Shown: positions 54,449-62,870, counted from the stretch's first letter. The stretch: DNA of 64,000 nt from UBA2253 sp964646985 (GCA_964646985.1 CAZYFI010000001.1:12910-76909), one strand, 5' to 3'. Notes: generated by a model from the sequence alone, not told the origin. Numbers and translations are program-made.

Positions 54449-54784
54449 TTATTCTTTCACAGCAACAACAATAGTGATGTGGCTTGTTCTTTTTAAGATT
54501 GGCGCAGCACTACCTTTTGCTCGTGGTAAAAATCGTTTCATCGTTGGTCCTTCGTTAACATAAGCTTCTTTAACGAATAACTTAGATTGTTCTAGTTTTA
54601 AATTATTAACAGCATTTGCTGTAGCCGATTTTAATACTTTATCAACGACTGCGCTTGCTCCTCTTGGAGTCAAACGTAATATTGACGCTGCTTCCGCAAT
54701 GTTTTTCCCTCGTACTAGATCAACAACCAAACGGACTTTACGAGGAGTAATACGGACTGTTTTTGCAATTGCTTTTGCTTCCAT
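54449..54784 (-). CDS. rplV: 50S ribosomal protein L22
   Basis: 111 residues with VRITPRKVRLVVDLVRGKN; its long hairpin lines the exit tunnel (FLPRAKGSAAPILKRTSHIT). Confidence 0.98.
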   Translation of the reverse strand: MEAKAIAKTVRITPRKVRLVVDLVRGKNIAEAASILRLTPRGASAVVDKVLKSATANAVNNLKLEQSKLFVKEAYVNEGPTMKRFLPRAKGSAAPILKRTSHITIVVAVKE

Positions 54785-54795
54785 GTTCTTCCTCC

Positions 54796-55077
54796 TTATT
54801 TCCCTTCTGATGCTTTCTTATCTTTTCCGTGTCCACGATAAGTTCTAGTAGGAGCAAATTCTCCTAATTTATGTCCAACCATATCTTCGGTTACATAAAC
54901 AGGGATATGAGATTTCCCATTGTAAACACCAATTGTTAAACCGATGAACTCTGGGAAAATAGTTGAACGACGTGACCAAGTTTGAATGACTTTTTTACTA
55001 GTTGTTGCTGTTTGGGCAGCAACTTTCTTCATCAAATGATCGTCACAAAATGGACCTTTTTTTAATGAACGTGCCAT
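54796..55077 (-). CDS. rpsS: 30S ribosomal protein S19
   Basis: 93 residues beginning MARSLKKGPFCDDHLMKK and with WSRRSTIFPEFIGLTIGVYN. Confidence 0.98.
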   Translation of the reverse strand: MARSLKKGPFCDDHLMKKVAAQTATTSKKVIQTWSRRSTIFPEFIGLTIGVYNGKSHIPVYVTEDMVGHKLGEFAPTRTYRGHGKDKKASEGK

Positions 55078-55090
55078 AATCTATTTCCTC

Positions 55091-55924
55091 CTAGTTACTT
55101 ACTCGTCGTCTAACAATTAAATTAGAAGACTTCTTTTTGGTATTTCTTGTTTTCACACCCATAGCATTTTTACCCCAAGGTGTAAGAGGGGCTTTGCGTC
55201 CGATTGGAGCGCGACCTTCACCACCACCATGAGGGTGATCGTTAGGGTTCATTGCGGAACCACGGACTGTTGGTCTGATTCCTAAATAACGTGTTCTTCC
55301 AGCTTTACCAATGTTAACAAGTTCATGATCAGAGTTTCCTACTTCACCAATGGTTGCTTTACATACAGATAATACCTTACGAACTTCACCGCTTGTTAAG
55401 CGAATGATAACGTATTTGTCTTCACGACCTAATATTTGTGCGCTTGTTCCAGCGGCGCGAACCAATTGTCCGCCACGTCCTGGTGTTAATTCAATATTGT
55501 GAATGACTGTACCAACAGGAATTTTTCCAAGTTCCATATTGTTTCCAACTAAGATGTCAGCATAATTGCCGGAAACAATTTGCATTCCTACTTTTAAACC
55601 TTTTGGTGCAAGAATGTAACGTTTTTCGCCATCAGCATAATGAATTAATGCGATGAAAGAAGAACGATTTGGATCGTATTCAATCGTTGCTACACGACCG
55701 ATAATTCCATCTTTGTTACGTCTAAAATCAATAATACGATATTTACGTTTGTGTCCACCACCTTGATGTCTAACAGTAATACGTCCAGTGTTATTACGTC
55801 CACCTTGACTTGAAAGTGAAGTTAATAAACTTCTTTCTGGAGTAGATGTTGTTATTTCATCAAACGAAAGCACGGTCATGCCGCGGCGTCCATTAGTCGT
55901 GGGATTATATTTTTTAATTGGCAT
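55091..55924 (-). CDS. rplB: 50S ribosomal protein L2
   Basis: 277 residues with AMNPNDHPHGGGEGRAPIGR, the catalytic-centre histidine motif of L2, and NTGRITVRHQGGGHKRKYR. Confidence 0.98.
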   Translation of the reverse strand: MPIKKYNPTTNGRRGMTVLSFDEITTSTPERSLLTSLSSQGGRNNTGRITVRHQGGGHKRKYRIIDFRRNKDGIIGRVATIEYDPNRSSFIALIHYADGEKRYILAPKGLKVGMQIVSGNYADILVGNNMELGKIPVGTVIHNIELTPGRGGQLVRAAGTSAQILGREDKYVIIRLTSGEVRKVLSVCKATIGEVGNSDHELVNIGKAGRTRYLGIRPTVRGSAMNPNDHPHGGGEGRAPIGRKAPLTPWGKNAMGVKTRNTKKKSSNLIVRRRVSN

Positions 55925-55942
55925 AATATTTTCCTCCTGCTA

Positions 55943-56239
55943 TTAGACTTCGAACACGTCTAAAGTTTGACCTTTCTGCAGAGTTACAATCGCTTTGCGA
56001 ACAGCGGGACGAAGACCACTGTATTTTCCAACTTTGCGTTCTTTTTTACGAACATTAATGATATTAACTCGAACAACGTTTACTTTAAAAGCAGATTCAA
56101 CGGCGCGTGCAACTTCGATTTTGTTTACGCCTTGCATGACTTCAAAAGTGTATTTTCCTTGTTCAACTAATTTCGTTGATTTTTCGGTGATGAGTGGACG
56201 TTTGATGACTTCAAATGGATTTTTTGCTGATCCGTTCAT
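55943..56239 (-). CDS. rplW: 50S ribosomal protein L23
   Basis: 98 residues with VIKRPLITEKSTKL and the ending GQTLDVFEV. Its start overlaps the rplD stop by one base. Confidence 0.98.
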   Translation of the reverse strand: MNGSAKNPFEVIKRPLITEKSTKLVEQGKYTFEVMQGVNKIEVARAVESAFKVNVVRVNIINVRKKERKVGKYSGLRPAVRKAIVTLQKGQTLDVFEV

Positions 56240-56862
56240 TATTTCAAATCCTCCTCATATTTTTTCAATGCTGCTTCTGTTGCAATATACATATCTGCAT
56301 TGATAAGATCATATACGCTTAAGTGTTGCTTGGTTTGAACATAAAGATTAGGAATGTTTCTTCCTGCTACAAAAAGATTGTAATCTTCTTCAGTCGTAAT
56401 TAATAGCGCTTTTCCATCAACTTTTAAGTTATTTAAAACCGCGATTAAGCTCTTTGTTCGAAAATCAGCCAACTCAATTTTGTCTAATACAACGATGTTT
56501 TTGTTTTTAAAGCGGTCAGAAAGCAATGATTTAACAGCTAATTGCACTACTTTGCGATTCACTTTTAAAACATATTTTCTTGGTGTTGGTCCAAAGACAA
56601 CCCCACCACCACGCCATTGTGGAGAGCGAATGCTTCCTTGACGAGCGCGGCCTGTTCCTTTTTGACGCCATGGTTTACGTCCACCACCACGAACCTCGGT
56701 ACGATCCTTGGTTTTGCTGGTTCCTTGTCGCATTGCAGCTCGTTCGGCGTTTACAACGTCATATACCGCTTGCATGTTGGGTTCAATTGCGAAAACATTC
56801 TTGTTAAGGTTTATTTTACCTACTTCTTCACCCAATTGGTTATGTACTACGATACTAGGCAT
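56239..56862 (-). CDS. rplD: 50S ribosomal protein L4
   Basis: 207 residues with EVRGGGRKPWRQKGTGRARQ and SIRSPQWRGGGVVFGP, the exit-tunnel loop of L4. In other bacteria L4 represses its own operon by binding the leader; no L4 site is proven here. Confidence 0.98.
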   Translation of the reverse strand: MPSIVVHNQLGEEVGKINLNKNVFAIEPNMQAVYDVVNAERAAMRQGTSKTKDRTEVRGGGRKPWRQKGTGRARQGSIRSPQWRGGGVVFGPTPRKYVLKVNRKVVQLAVKSLLSDRFKNKNIVVLDKIELADFRTKSLIAVLNNLKVDGKALLITTEEDYNLFVAGRNIPNLYVQTKQHLSVYDLINADMYIATEAALKKYEEDLK

Positions 56863-56876
56863 GTTTATCTCCTCTC

Positions 56877-57536
56877 TTACGCTAATGCATCAGGATTAAC
56901 TTCCGGTGTACGCGCTTTGACGCCGTTAGAAATAACAACATAAGAGCGATTTGCGCCTGGGACGTTACCTTTAATTAACATTACATTTTTTTCTAAATCG
57001 ATTTTTACAATCTCTAAATTTTGAATAGTGACTTGTTCTGCACCCATACGGCCAGCCATCTTCTTGCCTTTTTTCACGCGAAGGGCTGTACGTTCACCCA
57101 TTGATCCAATACCACGATGGTATCCTGAACCATGGGCCATTGGGCCTCTGTGGAAATTGTGGCGTTTGATTCCGCCTGAGTAACCTTTTCCTTTGCTTGT
57201 GCCAGTTACATCAACAATTTCGCCTTCCTTGAATATATTTGCCTTTACCTCTTGACCGACCTCAAAGAAATTCATTTCCACCCCTGCGATTTCTTTAATG
57301 AAGCGCTTAGGGTTGGCATTTGCTTTTGAGGCATGTCCAATTTCTGGTTTAGTGGCAAGTCTTTGTGGCTTGTCGCTATAACCAAGTTGCACGGATTGGT
57401 ATCCATCCGTTTCAACGGTTTTCTTCTGCAATACCACATTAGGACTTACTTCAATAACAGTTACAGGGATTAAAGTGCCTTCTGGGGAGAAGATTTGTGT
57501 CATTCCGACTTTTTTACCTAAGATTCCTTTGGCCAT
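56877..57536 (-). CDS. rplC: 50S ribosomal protein L3
   Basis: 219 residues with the L3 core MAKGILGKKVGMTQIF and the loop HNFHRGPMAHGSGYHRGIGS. The start at 57536 follows AGGAGGT seven bases upstream; a longer reading starts with GTG and is rejected. Confidence 0.98.
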   Translation of the reverse strand: MAKGILGKKVGMTQIFSPEGTLIPVTVIEVSPNVVLQKKTVETDGYQSVQLGYSDKPQRLATKPEIGHASKANANPKRFIKEIAGVEMNFFEVGQEVKANIFKEGEIVDVTGTSKGKGYSGGIKRHNFHRGPMAHGSGYHRGIGSMGERTALRVKKGKKMAGRMGAEQVTIQNLEIVKIDLEKNVMLIKGNVPGANRSYVVISNGVKARTPEVNPDALA

Positions 57537-57560
57537 GAGTTTCACCTCCTACTTTACTCA

Positions 57561-57866
57561 TTATTTTAGAATGATATCAACACCGGCCGGAATCTCCAAG
57601 TGGATTAATGCATCCATAGTTTTTGGAGTTGTCTCGACGATGTCGATTAAACGTTTGTGAGTTCTTCTTTCAAATTGTTCACGACTGTCTTTGTACTTAT
57701 GAGGTGAACGAATGACTGTGAATACCTCTTTTTCTGTTGGTAGCGGAATCGGACCCGAAACAACTGCTCCGGTCTTTTTTGCTGCATCAACAATTTTCTT
57801 TGCCGATTGATCTAACAATCGATGATCATAAGAAACTAATTTGATCCTTAAAGCTTGTTTTGCCAT
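57561..57866 (-). CDS. rpsJ: 30S ribosomal protein S10
   Basis: 101 residues with KIVDAAKKTGAVVSGPIPLP and EQFERRTHKRLIDIVETTP. First gene of the S10 operon, behind a leader of about 125 bases and a strong AAAGGAGG site. Confidence 0.98.
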   Translation of the reverse strand: MAKQALRIKLVSYDHRLLDQSAKKIVDAAKKTGAVVSGPIPLPTEKEVFTVIRSPHKYKDSREQFERRTHKRLIDIVETTPKTMDALIHLEIPAGVDIILK

Positions 57867-57992
57867 TTTTTGGTCCTCCTTTTGCGTCCATTTAAAATGT
57901 AGCTTGGCTCCATGCGAATTACCTGATTTTGGTGGTTAGGCAACGCAACCGTGAGTATCAGCAACCTCGCATATCTATGCCTCTCTAAAAGC
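57867..57992 (-). ncRNA. Leader (5' UTR) of the S10 operon, possible regulatory RNA
   Basis: The leader runs from the predicted start near 57992 to the rpsJ start. On the minus strand it has GCATA/TATGC near its 5' end, then a GGTTGC-containing region repeated near a GGTTGCGTTGCCTAACC segment, and CCT...AGG closing pairs before the ribosome site. It is longer than needed for translation, as in ribosomal leaders that bind r-proteins. I do not match it to a known leader family. Confidence 0.45.
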
Positions 57993-57999
57993 CTTATAT

Positions 58000-58028
58000 A
58001 TATTACCAAAACAAACTTTACATGTCAA
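58000..58028 (-). promoter_or_regulatory. Sigma-A promoter of the S10-spc-alpha operon
   Basis: TTGACA (58023-58028), a 17-base spacer and TAATAT (58000-58005) on the minus strand. Consensus -35 and near-consensus -10 make this the best promoter in the window. Confidence 0.85.
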
Positions 58029-58060
58029 GAAAAATATACTTTTTTTATTACGCAAGAAAA

Positions 58061-58087
58061 AAAGCTTAAGACTTCTTCTTAAGCTTT
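58061..58087 (-). terminator. Terminator of the epimerase operon
   Basis: AAAGCTTAAG / CTTAAGCTTT with a seven-base loop, followed on the minus strand by a run of T residues (complement of 58054-58062). Eight bases after the epimerase stop codon, just before the S10 promoter. Confidence 0.9.
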
Positions 58088-58094
58088 GTGGTGA

Positions 58095-59027
58095 TTACAT
58101 TTTTGAAGCCATAGCCGTTAGGCCATCAAGCAAAGATATTTGCGCGCGAAATCCCAAATCTTTGGTTGCTTTTGTCACGTTGGCACAACTAAATAAAATA
58201 TCGCCTTTGCGCGCTTGTGCATGCACGATGTTTGTTTTTTTATTTGTTGCTTGCAAAACAATCTCTGCTAATTGTCTAATTGAAGTGGATTGATTGGTGC
58301 CAATGTTATAAACTTTTCCACTCACATTGTTTTTCGATGTTGCCGCAAGCACATTTGCGCTAGCAACGTCTGTTACATGGATAAAATCACGTGTTATGGA
58401 ACCATCTCCATAAATGATGATATCTTCTTGATTCTTCACTTTTTTAAAGAAAATGGAAATCACCCCTGAATATACACTGCTTGGATCTTGCTTTTCGCCA
58501 TATACATTGAAATAACGCAACCCTACTGTTTCGATTCCATACAAACGAAAATAAAGCGATGCATACATTTCGTCGGTTAATTTGCTTAAGGCATACGGTG
58601 AAATGACTGTCCCGATGCGTTTTTCTTGTTTGATTTCATCTTGGTTGTCACCATAAACTGCAGACGAAGAAGCATATACCACTCTTTTCACTTGGTTTAT
58701 TCTGGCCGCTTCTAACACACAAACAAATCCACTGATGTTAATCTCATGATTTAAATAAGGTTCCTCAATTGATCGTGGAACCGAGACCAATGCGGCTTGA
58801 TGCATGATATATTGAACGCCGATGGTTGCTTTTGTAATTTCCTCTTGATTGCGAACATCGCCTTTTACAAACGTAAAACCAGGGTGACCAACCAAATCGG
58901 CAATATTTTCAAAATGACCACTCGATAAATTATCAAACGCAATCACTTCGTGTTGCATTTTTATCAAAAGATGACAAATCTCGCTGCCAATAAAACCAGC
59001 CCCACCAGTGACTAAAAATTTGCTCAT
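58095..59027 (-). CDS. NAD-dependent UDP-sugar epimerase (GalE/extended SDR type)
   Basis: 310-residue short-chain dehydrogenase/reductase. NAD motif VTGGAGFIGSEICHLL, catalytic ASSSAVYGD and YALSKLTDEMYA (Tyr-x-x-x-Lys), RDFIHVTDVASA. Likely epimerises a UDP-sugar such as UDP-glucose or UDP-N-acetylglucosamine at C4. It is the last gene of a three-gene unit with a membrane protein and a DMT transporter; stop is behind the hairpin at 58061. Confidence 0.88.
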   Translation of the reverse strand: MSKFLVTGGAGFIGSEICHLLIKMQHEVIAFDNLSSGHFENIADLVGHPGFTFVKGDVRNQEEITKATIGVQYIMHQAALVSVPRSIEEPYLNHEINISGFVCVLEAARINQVKRVVYASSSAVYGDNQDEIKQEKRIGTVISPYALSKLTDEMYASLYFRLYGIETVGLRYFNVYGEKQDPSSVYSGVISIFFKKVKNQEDIIIYGDGSITRDFIHVTDVASANVLAATSKNNVSGKVYNIGTNQSTSIRQLAEIVLQATNKKTNIVHAQARKGDILFSCANVTKATKDLGFRAQISLLDGLTAMASKM

Positions 59028-59035
59028 AGTTCCTC

Positions 59036-59782
59036 CTACCCCACCATCGCTCGACTAAAAAATTCGAGTTGTCGCACAATGCTAAGAAATAAAATCATTA
59101 ACGATATCACAAGCAATAATAAATGACGATACTTTGTTTGGTCGGGAATATAAAAAAAACCAACAACAGCAAAACCAATTAAGGCGATTGTGAAAATCCA
59201 AATCAAATAAAAGGAATTTTGAAAACCAAACCCATAAATTAGTTCTTCTTGATTTAGAAGGGCTTGTTTAAACTCTGGCCCTATTACCATATCAACCAAC
59301 CACAGAATAATAGCAACTCCTGATACAGCGAAAAAAACAGTCCAACTTTTTTTAAATTTGTTTTGTTCAAGAGCAAACAAACTAAATATGAATAACATAA
59401 AAGCAAAGAAGTGAACAAGATTTAATGCTGAGAATTCGTCAACGACAAACAAATAAACCAAATTAATCAAATGAAACATTAAAACCATAAGAGGAAATAA
59501 TTGTTTGCATATAAACTCTTTTGTATTGCTTTCATACTGCGGTTCCAACATTTTTTTCGTTACTTGATAATGATAGACTACATAAATAAACCAAATTATC
59601 GGAATGATGAATCCACCACCAACAAAGTAAACGGCTGCAAACAACATAAAGAAATCACCTAACCACCCCGGTAAAAAGGTCTCATACATGGAGTTGTGAA
59701 AACCAACAAGAAAAAATATGGTTAAAGCCAAATAGGAAACAAACAAAATAAACTGAATTTTAAATAGCTTGTTTTTCATCAT
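59036..59782 (-). CDS. Polytopic membrane protein, unknown function
   Basis: A 248-residue protein with about seven membrane segments separated by short loops; no motif that I recognise. I choose 59782 because upstream in-frame codons would start inside the DMT gene; the adjacent ATG 59779 is equally possible. AGGTG is about nine bases upstream. Its beginning overlaps the DMT gene by 23 bases, and the epimerase follows by eight bases, so all three are probably cotranscribed. Confidence 0.65.
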   Translation of the reverse strand: MMKNKLFKIQFILFVSYLALTIFFLVGFHNSMYETFLPGWLGDFFMLFAAVYFVGGGFIIPIIWFIYVVYHYQVTKKMLEPQYESNTKEFICKQLFPLMVLMFHLINLVYLFVVDEFSALNLVHFFAFMLFIFSLFALEQNKFKKSWTVFFAVSGVAIILWLVDMVIGPEFKQALLNQEELIYGFGFQNSFYLIWIFTIALIGFAVVGFFYIPDQTKYRHLLLLVISLMILFLSIVRQLEFFSRAMVG

Positions 59783-60692
59783 GTTCTTGCACCTGCTGTA
59801 TATTGTTTTTTGCAATTTTTACTTTATGCCGTTCATTCACATATTCAAACAAAATAGATCCCCCAATTACAATGACACCACCAAGAATTGTTTTTGGCTC
59901 CAATGGTTCATAAACAAGAATCAATCCAATTAAAATAGAAATAAAAGGTGTTAAAAAAGCAAAATTAGTGACCGTTGTGACCGATGTTGCTTTTGATACC
60001 GCCAAAGACCAAAGGATCGTTCCTACCCCGCTTGGCAATATTCCTAATACAATCACCGCCCAAATTGCCCTTTGGGAAGCCTCTTTCCACTGGGAAATTG
60101 TTTCTGGAATAGCAAACGACATCATTATTAAACAAGTTATGATGCTATAAGTGATAATATCAATAGGACGATATCGCTTTAAAAGGTGTTTTTGTGCAAC
60201 ATTATAAACCGCCAATAAAAACGCTGATAACAAGATCAATACGGCACCAATTGTAATCACAATTGCTCCTTGATCGGCAAACAAAACAATCATGCCGATA
60301 AACTCAATGGCTACAGCAATATACCCAAAAAGGGGAATTTTATCTTTAAAAACAATCGCAGCAAGGATAATCGTCATGATAGGAAATGTTCCTAAAATAA
60401 TGCTCGCCGTTGATACATTTGTTGTAATCAACCCAATATTAAACAAAATGGTGAAGAACGCGAATCCAGAAAATCCTGTTAACACAAACCACCATACATC
60501 TTTCCATTTGGGTGGTTTCACTTTATAAATAATAGCTAGAACCAAAAAAAAGACAGCCGTAAAAAAATGCCTTAAAAAAGCCATTGTGATCGGGGCAAAA
60601 CCCTCTAGTCCAATTTTTGAAAGGGCGTTAGCAGAAGCGGTTAAAATGGTAGAAACCAAAGCCAATACTAACGCTATATTTTTATTTTTCAT
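59760..60692 (-). CDS. EamA/DMT-family transporter
   Basis: 310 residues with ten membrane helices arranged as two EamA repeats; features include a LSKIGLEGF-type first repeat, VSKATSVTTVTNFAFLTPFI in the second and the ending FEYVNERHKVKI with a charged tail. Exporter of metabolites such as amino acids or sugars; substrate unknown. It has its own promoter (60716-60744). Confidence 0.88.
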   Translation of the reverse strand: MKNKNIALVLALVSTILTASANALSKIGLEGFAPITMAFLRHFFTAVFFLVLAIIYKVKPPKWKDVWWFVLTGFSGFAFFTILFNIGLITTNVSTASIILGTFPIMTIILAAIVFKDKIPLFGYIAVAIEFIGMIVLFADQGAIVITIGAVLILLSAFLLAVYNVAQKHLLKRYRPIDIITYSIITCLIMMSFAIPETISQWKEASQRAIWAVIVLGILPSGVGTILWSLAVSKATSVTTVTNFAFLTPFISILIGLILVYEPLEPKTILGGVIVIGGSILFEYVNERHKVKIAKNNIQQVQEHDEKQAI

Positions 60693-60715
60693 ATGTCCAT
60701 CCGTTTCCTATAATT

Positions 60716-60744
60716 ATTATACCTTAAAACAGCACCATAAACAA
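60716..60744 (-). promoter_or_regulatory. Promoter of the DMT/membrane protein/epimerase operon
   Basis: TTGTTT (60739-60744), a 17-base spacer and TATAAT (60716-60721) on the minus strand, 23 bases before the EamA start. Directly follows the hairpin at 60747-60777. Confidence 0.7.
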
Positions 60745-60746
60745 GA

Positions 60747-60777
60747 AAAAAACATATTGAGAATCAATATGTTTTTT
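60747..60777. terminator. Hairpin terminator of the structured interval
   Basis: AAAAAACATATTGA / TCAATATGTTTTTT with a three-base loop, a 14-base perfect inverted repeat and T runs in both directions. It precedes the EamA promoter, so it would end a transcript made from the minus strand between 60778 and 61033 rather than read into the transporter. Confidence 0.85.
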
Positions 60778-61033
60778 GTCTGCCTACCTTGTATTAATCG
60801 AAAGGACCAATACAAGGTAGGCCCCTAACAGCACCCCAGTTGTTAGGTTTTGTTGAGGAAAAGAATCGACTTTGAGAAGCCTGCTTACCAACAACACATT
60901 CATCCCGCAAAAATGAGAGAAAATGTAGCGTTCGCTTTAACATGTGTTTTCTAGCTTTTTAAGGCAAACTTAATCTACATGCAACAAAACGATAAAAAAA
61001 ATTATTTTTATTCAATTTCTTTTTAAAAAAAAT
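60778..61033 (-). ncRNA. Candidate structured non-coding RNA (unassigned)
   Basis: The 361-base gap between the sigma gene and the EamA gene has no convincing coding region. It holds three hairpins and ends in a terminator: GCCTACCTTGTATT / AATACAAGGTAGGC (60782-60795 with 60809-60822, 14 pairs), CCTAACA / TGTTAGG (60824-60830 with 60841-60847) and AGAAAA...AGC / GCT...TTTTCT (60918-60952). The direction is favoured as minus because the terminator is followed there by the EamA promoter, and the preceding sigma gene has its own terminator. No promoter is certain. I do not match it with tmRNA, RNase P, SRP RNA or common riboswitches; 6S RNA is possible but its long-rod layout is not evident. 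Confidence 0.5.
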
Positions 61034-61058
61034 TATAAACCGCAAAAAGCGGTTTATA
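61034..61058 (-). terminator. Terminator of the orphan ECF sigma gene
   Basis: TATAAACCGC / GCGGTTTATA with a five-base loop and T residues after it in the minus direction. It covers the stop codon at 61054. Confidence 0.88.
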
Positions 61059-61581
61059 TGTTTTTATTTTGCGCGTAATTTTCAATTTTCCCCATCGCTT
61101 CTACATATGTTCTACAAATGGTTCCCAGAGGTTTGTTTAGGCCTTCCGCGACTTCTCTTCTTCGCAAATGATATATGTTGGTTAGAACAACAACTTGATA
61201 TTCAAATTCCGTAAGAATATTTTTGATATCGATTTGAAATTCTAATTTCAATGAATTCTCCAATTGTCCAGAACTAGAAATCAAATCATTGTTTAAAATG
61301 ACACTTAACCATTCTTTTCTATGTGCTCTTAAATAATCATTTGCTAAATTTTTCGCAATCGTTGTTAGCCAAGCCGAAAAATTTGTCCCAATTTTAAATT
61401 GAGAAATATTATTCCACATTTTCATAAAAGTATCTTGAGTAAGTTCAATAGATGCTTCTTGGTCGTGCACTTTTTCTTTTATCACTTTAAAAACCAATTT
61501 ATAATACTCAATGTATACTTTTGCAAATGCTTCTTCATTGTGTGCATATAGTTCGTGCGTCAATTTATCATCAATCTTCAC
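61054..61581 (-). CDS. ECF-type RNA polymerase sigma factor, orphan
   Basis: 175-residue ECF sigma factor. Region 2: ASIELTQDTFMKMWNNISQF, AWLTTIAKNLANDYLRAHRK; region 4: LRRREVAEGLNKPLGTICRTY. No anti-sigma gene adjoins; the upstream neighbour is the OlsB-like gene 18 bases before its start, and the sigma gene is followed by its own terminator. Regulon and trigger are unknown. Confidence 0.88.
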   Translation of the reverse strand: MKIDDKLTHELYAHNEEAFAKVYIEYYKLVFKVIKEKVHDQEASIELTQDTFMKMWNNISQFKIGTNFSAWLTTIAKNLANDYLRAHRKEWLSVILNNDLISSSGQLENSLKLEFQIDIKNILTEFEYQVVVLTNIYHLRRREVAEGLNKPLGTICRTYVEAMGKIENYAQNKNI

Positions 61582-61599
61582 AAAAATCCCCCAATGTTT

Positions 61600-62352
61600 T
61601 TATTTGATTATTTTTTTTAAATATTTATCGTCTAGGTTTTTGATATCCAATAACACCAAAACATCAATACTATTAAATGGATAATCAATATAGATGTCAC
61701 TTCCAAATTTGGCTCCCACTCGTAAGTACCCCTTTACAAGTGGAGGAAGTTGTTTTTTAGCAAGACCTTCATCAACATCTTGTTGATGCAATATGTTTGT
61801 TTTGATTGGCGATTCACATACTGCAGAAATGAGTTGATTGGAAAGATAGTGATAATATAAGTATGATAACCCGTGTGCATATTTTTTGATGTCTGTGCCA
61901 GCAAAGGATGCTGTACCAAACATATAGTCAATACGATGGATGTTCGCATACTCAAAAATTCCTCGCCAAAGAAGCATTATTACCGTTCCACTACGATAAG
62001 CCTTATGAACAACGGCACGACCTAGTTCTAATATATTTTGCTCTTTGATCGGCGATAAATCATATTCATTTTCAGTAATAAATTTGCCAACATGAACCAA
62101 ATGTTCTTTTCTAACAAGTCGATATGTACCAGCGATCACTTTATTTGCATGATCAATAACAATTAAGTGGTCACAATATTGATCATATTGATCAGTAAAG
62201 ATTCCTGTGTCATTTGTGTTCTTTGCATTATAATATAACAAAAGATCTTCATATCGCAACTTTAATACTTCATTTAGTTCTGCTTGGGTTTGTACAAGAC
62301 GACACTCAAACAAACCCAAATGGATGGAAGGAAAAGATAAACTTTGATTCAC
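61600..62352 (-). CDS. OlsB-like N-acyltransferase (GNAT fold)
   Basis: 250-residue protein of the ornithine/N-acyl amino acid synthase type. Family motifs: ILELGRAVVHKAYRSGTVIM, LLWRGIFEYANIHRIDYMFG (first contacts), and PPLVKGYLRVGAKFGSDIY with Asp in FNSIDVLVLL. Such enzymes transfer a 3-hydroxyacyl group from acyl-ACP to the alpha-amino group of ornithine or another amino acid, the first step in ornithine lipid or related aminolipid synthesis. The partner acyltransferase is not adjacent, though a PlsC-like gene is at 42173. Substrate is inferred from family only. Confidence 0.78.
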   Translation of the reverse strand: MNQSLSFPSIHLGLFECRLVQTQAELNEVLKLRYEDLLLYYNAKNTNDTGIFTDQYDQYCDHLIVIDHANKVIAGTYRLVRKEHLVHVGKFITENEYDLSPIKEQNILELGRAVVHKAYRSGTVIMLLWRGIFEYANIHRIDYMFGTASFAGTDIKKYAHGLSYLYYHYLSNQLISAVCESPIKTNILHQQDVDEGLAKKQLPPLVKGYLRVGAKFGSDIYIDYPFNSIDVLVLLDIKNLDDKYLKKIIK

Positions 62353-62375
62353 GATTCATTTTACCTCAAATATCA

Positions 62376-62870
62376 TTATTTTAGTATGGTTTTAGTAATA
62401 ATTTTATATTGCAGTTTACCCACTTCGCGAACAGAAGCAAATAAGCCGATTTCATTCACGTTTGTTTGCAAAAACAACGGTTGCTTTATCGAACAATGCG
62501 TTTGTCTTGCAAGTGTTATATGGGGGAAGTAGGGTCGCTCATCAATCAAAAATCCATTCCTAATCAGTTGCTTTTTTAACTGCTCATAAACACGATTTAA
62601 AGCCATGTTAGGTTTGACTTTTATCACGATCATGTCGCGAAAAGAAGTTAACTCGTTTAATTCAATGGAAAACTTTTTGATATCAATCGATTGAAACAAA
62701 TCATGAATCATGATTTGCTTTACATCATCAATCTCACCAAGAAAAAGCAAAGTCAAATGAATGTTTTCTGACAAAGTATAATTACCTAGATATTGTCTTT
62801 TCATTTGTTCTTGCAAAATGAGAATGTCATTCTTGCAATCTTCTAACCGAATACCAATAAAAGCTCTCAT
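62376..62870 (-). CDS. thpR: RNA 2',3'-cyclic phosphodiesterase
   Basis: 164-residue 2H phosphoesterase with both HxT motifs: IHLTLLFLGE near residue 38 and FPHITLARQ in the second half. Opens 2',3'-cyclic phosphate ends of RNA. Placed between the OlsB-like gene and the RluA-type gene, eight bases from the latter. Confidence 0.9.
   Translation of the reverse strand: MRAFIGIRLEDCKNDILILQEQMKRQYLGNYTLSENIHLTLLFLGEIDDVKQIMIHDLFQSIDIKKFSIELNELTSFRDMIVIKVKPNMALNRVYEQLKKQLIRNGFLIDERPYFPHITLARQTHCSIKQPLFLQTNVNEIGLFASVREVGKLQYKIITKTILK

Noticed and set aside
60794..60943. Open frame of 49 codons on the minus strand inside the structured interval
   Set aside because: No ribosome binding site, it runs through the hairpin stems, and its composition looks like translated hairpin sequence; better explained as RNA.
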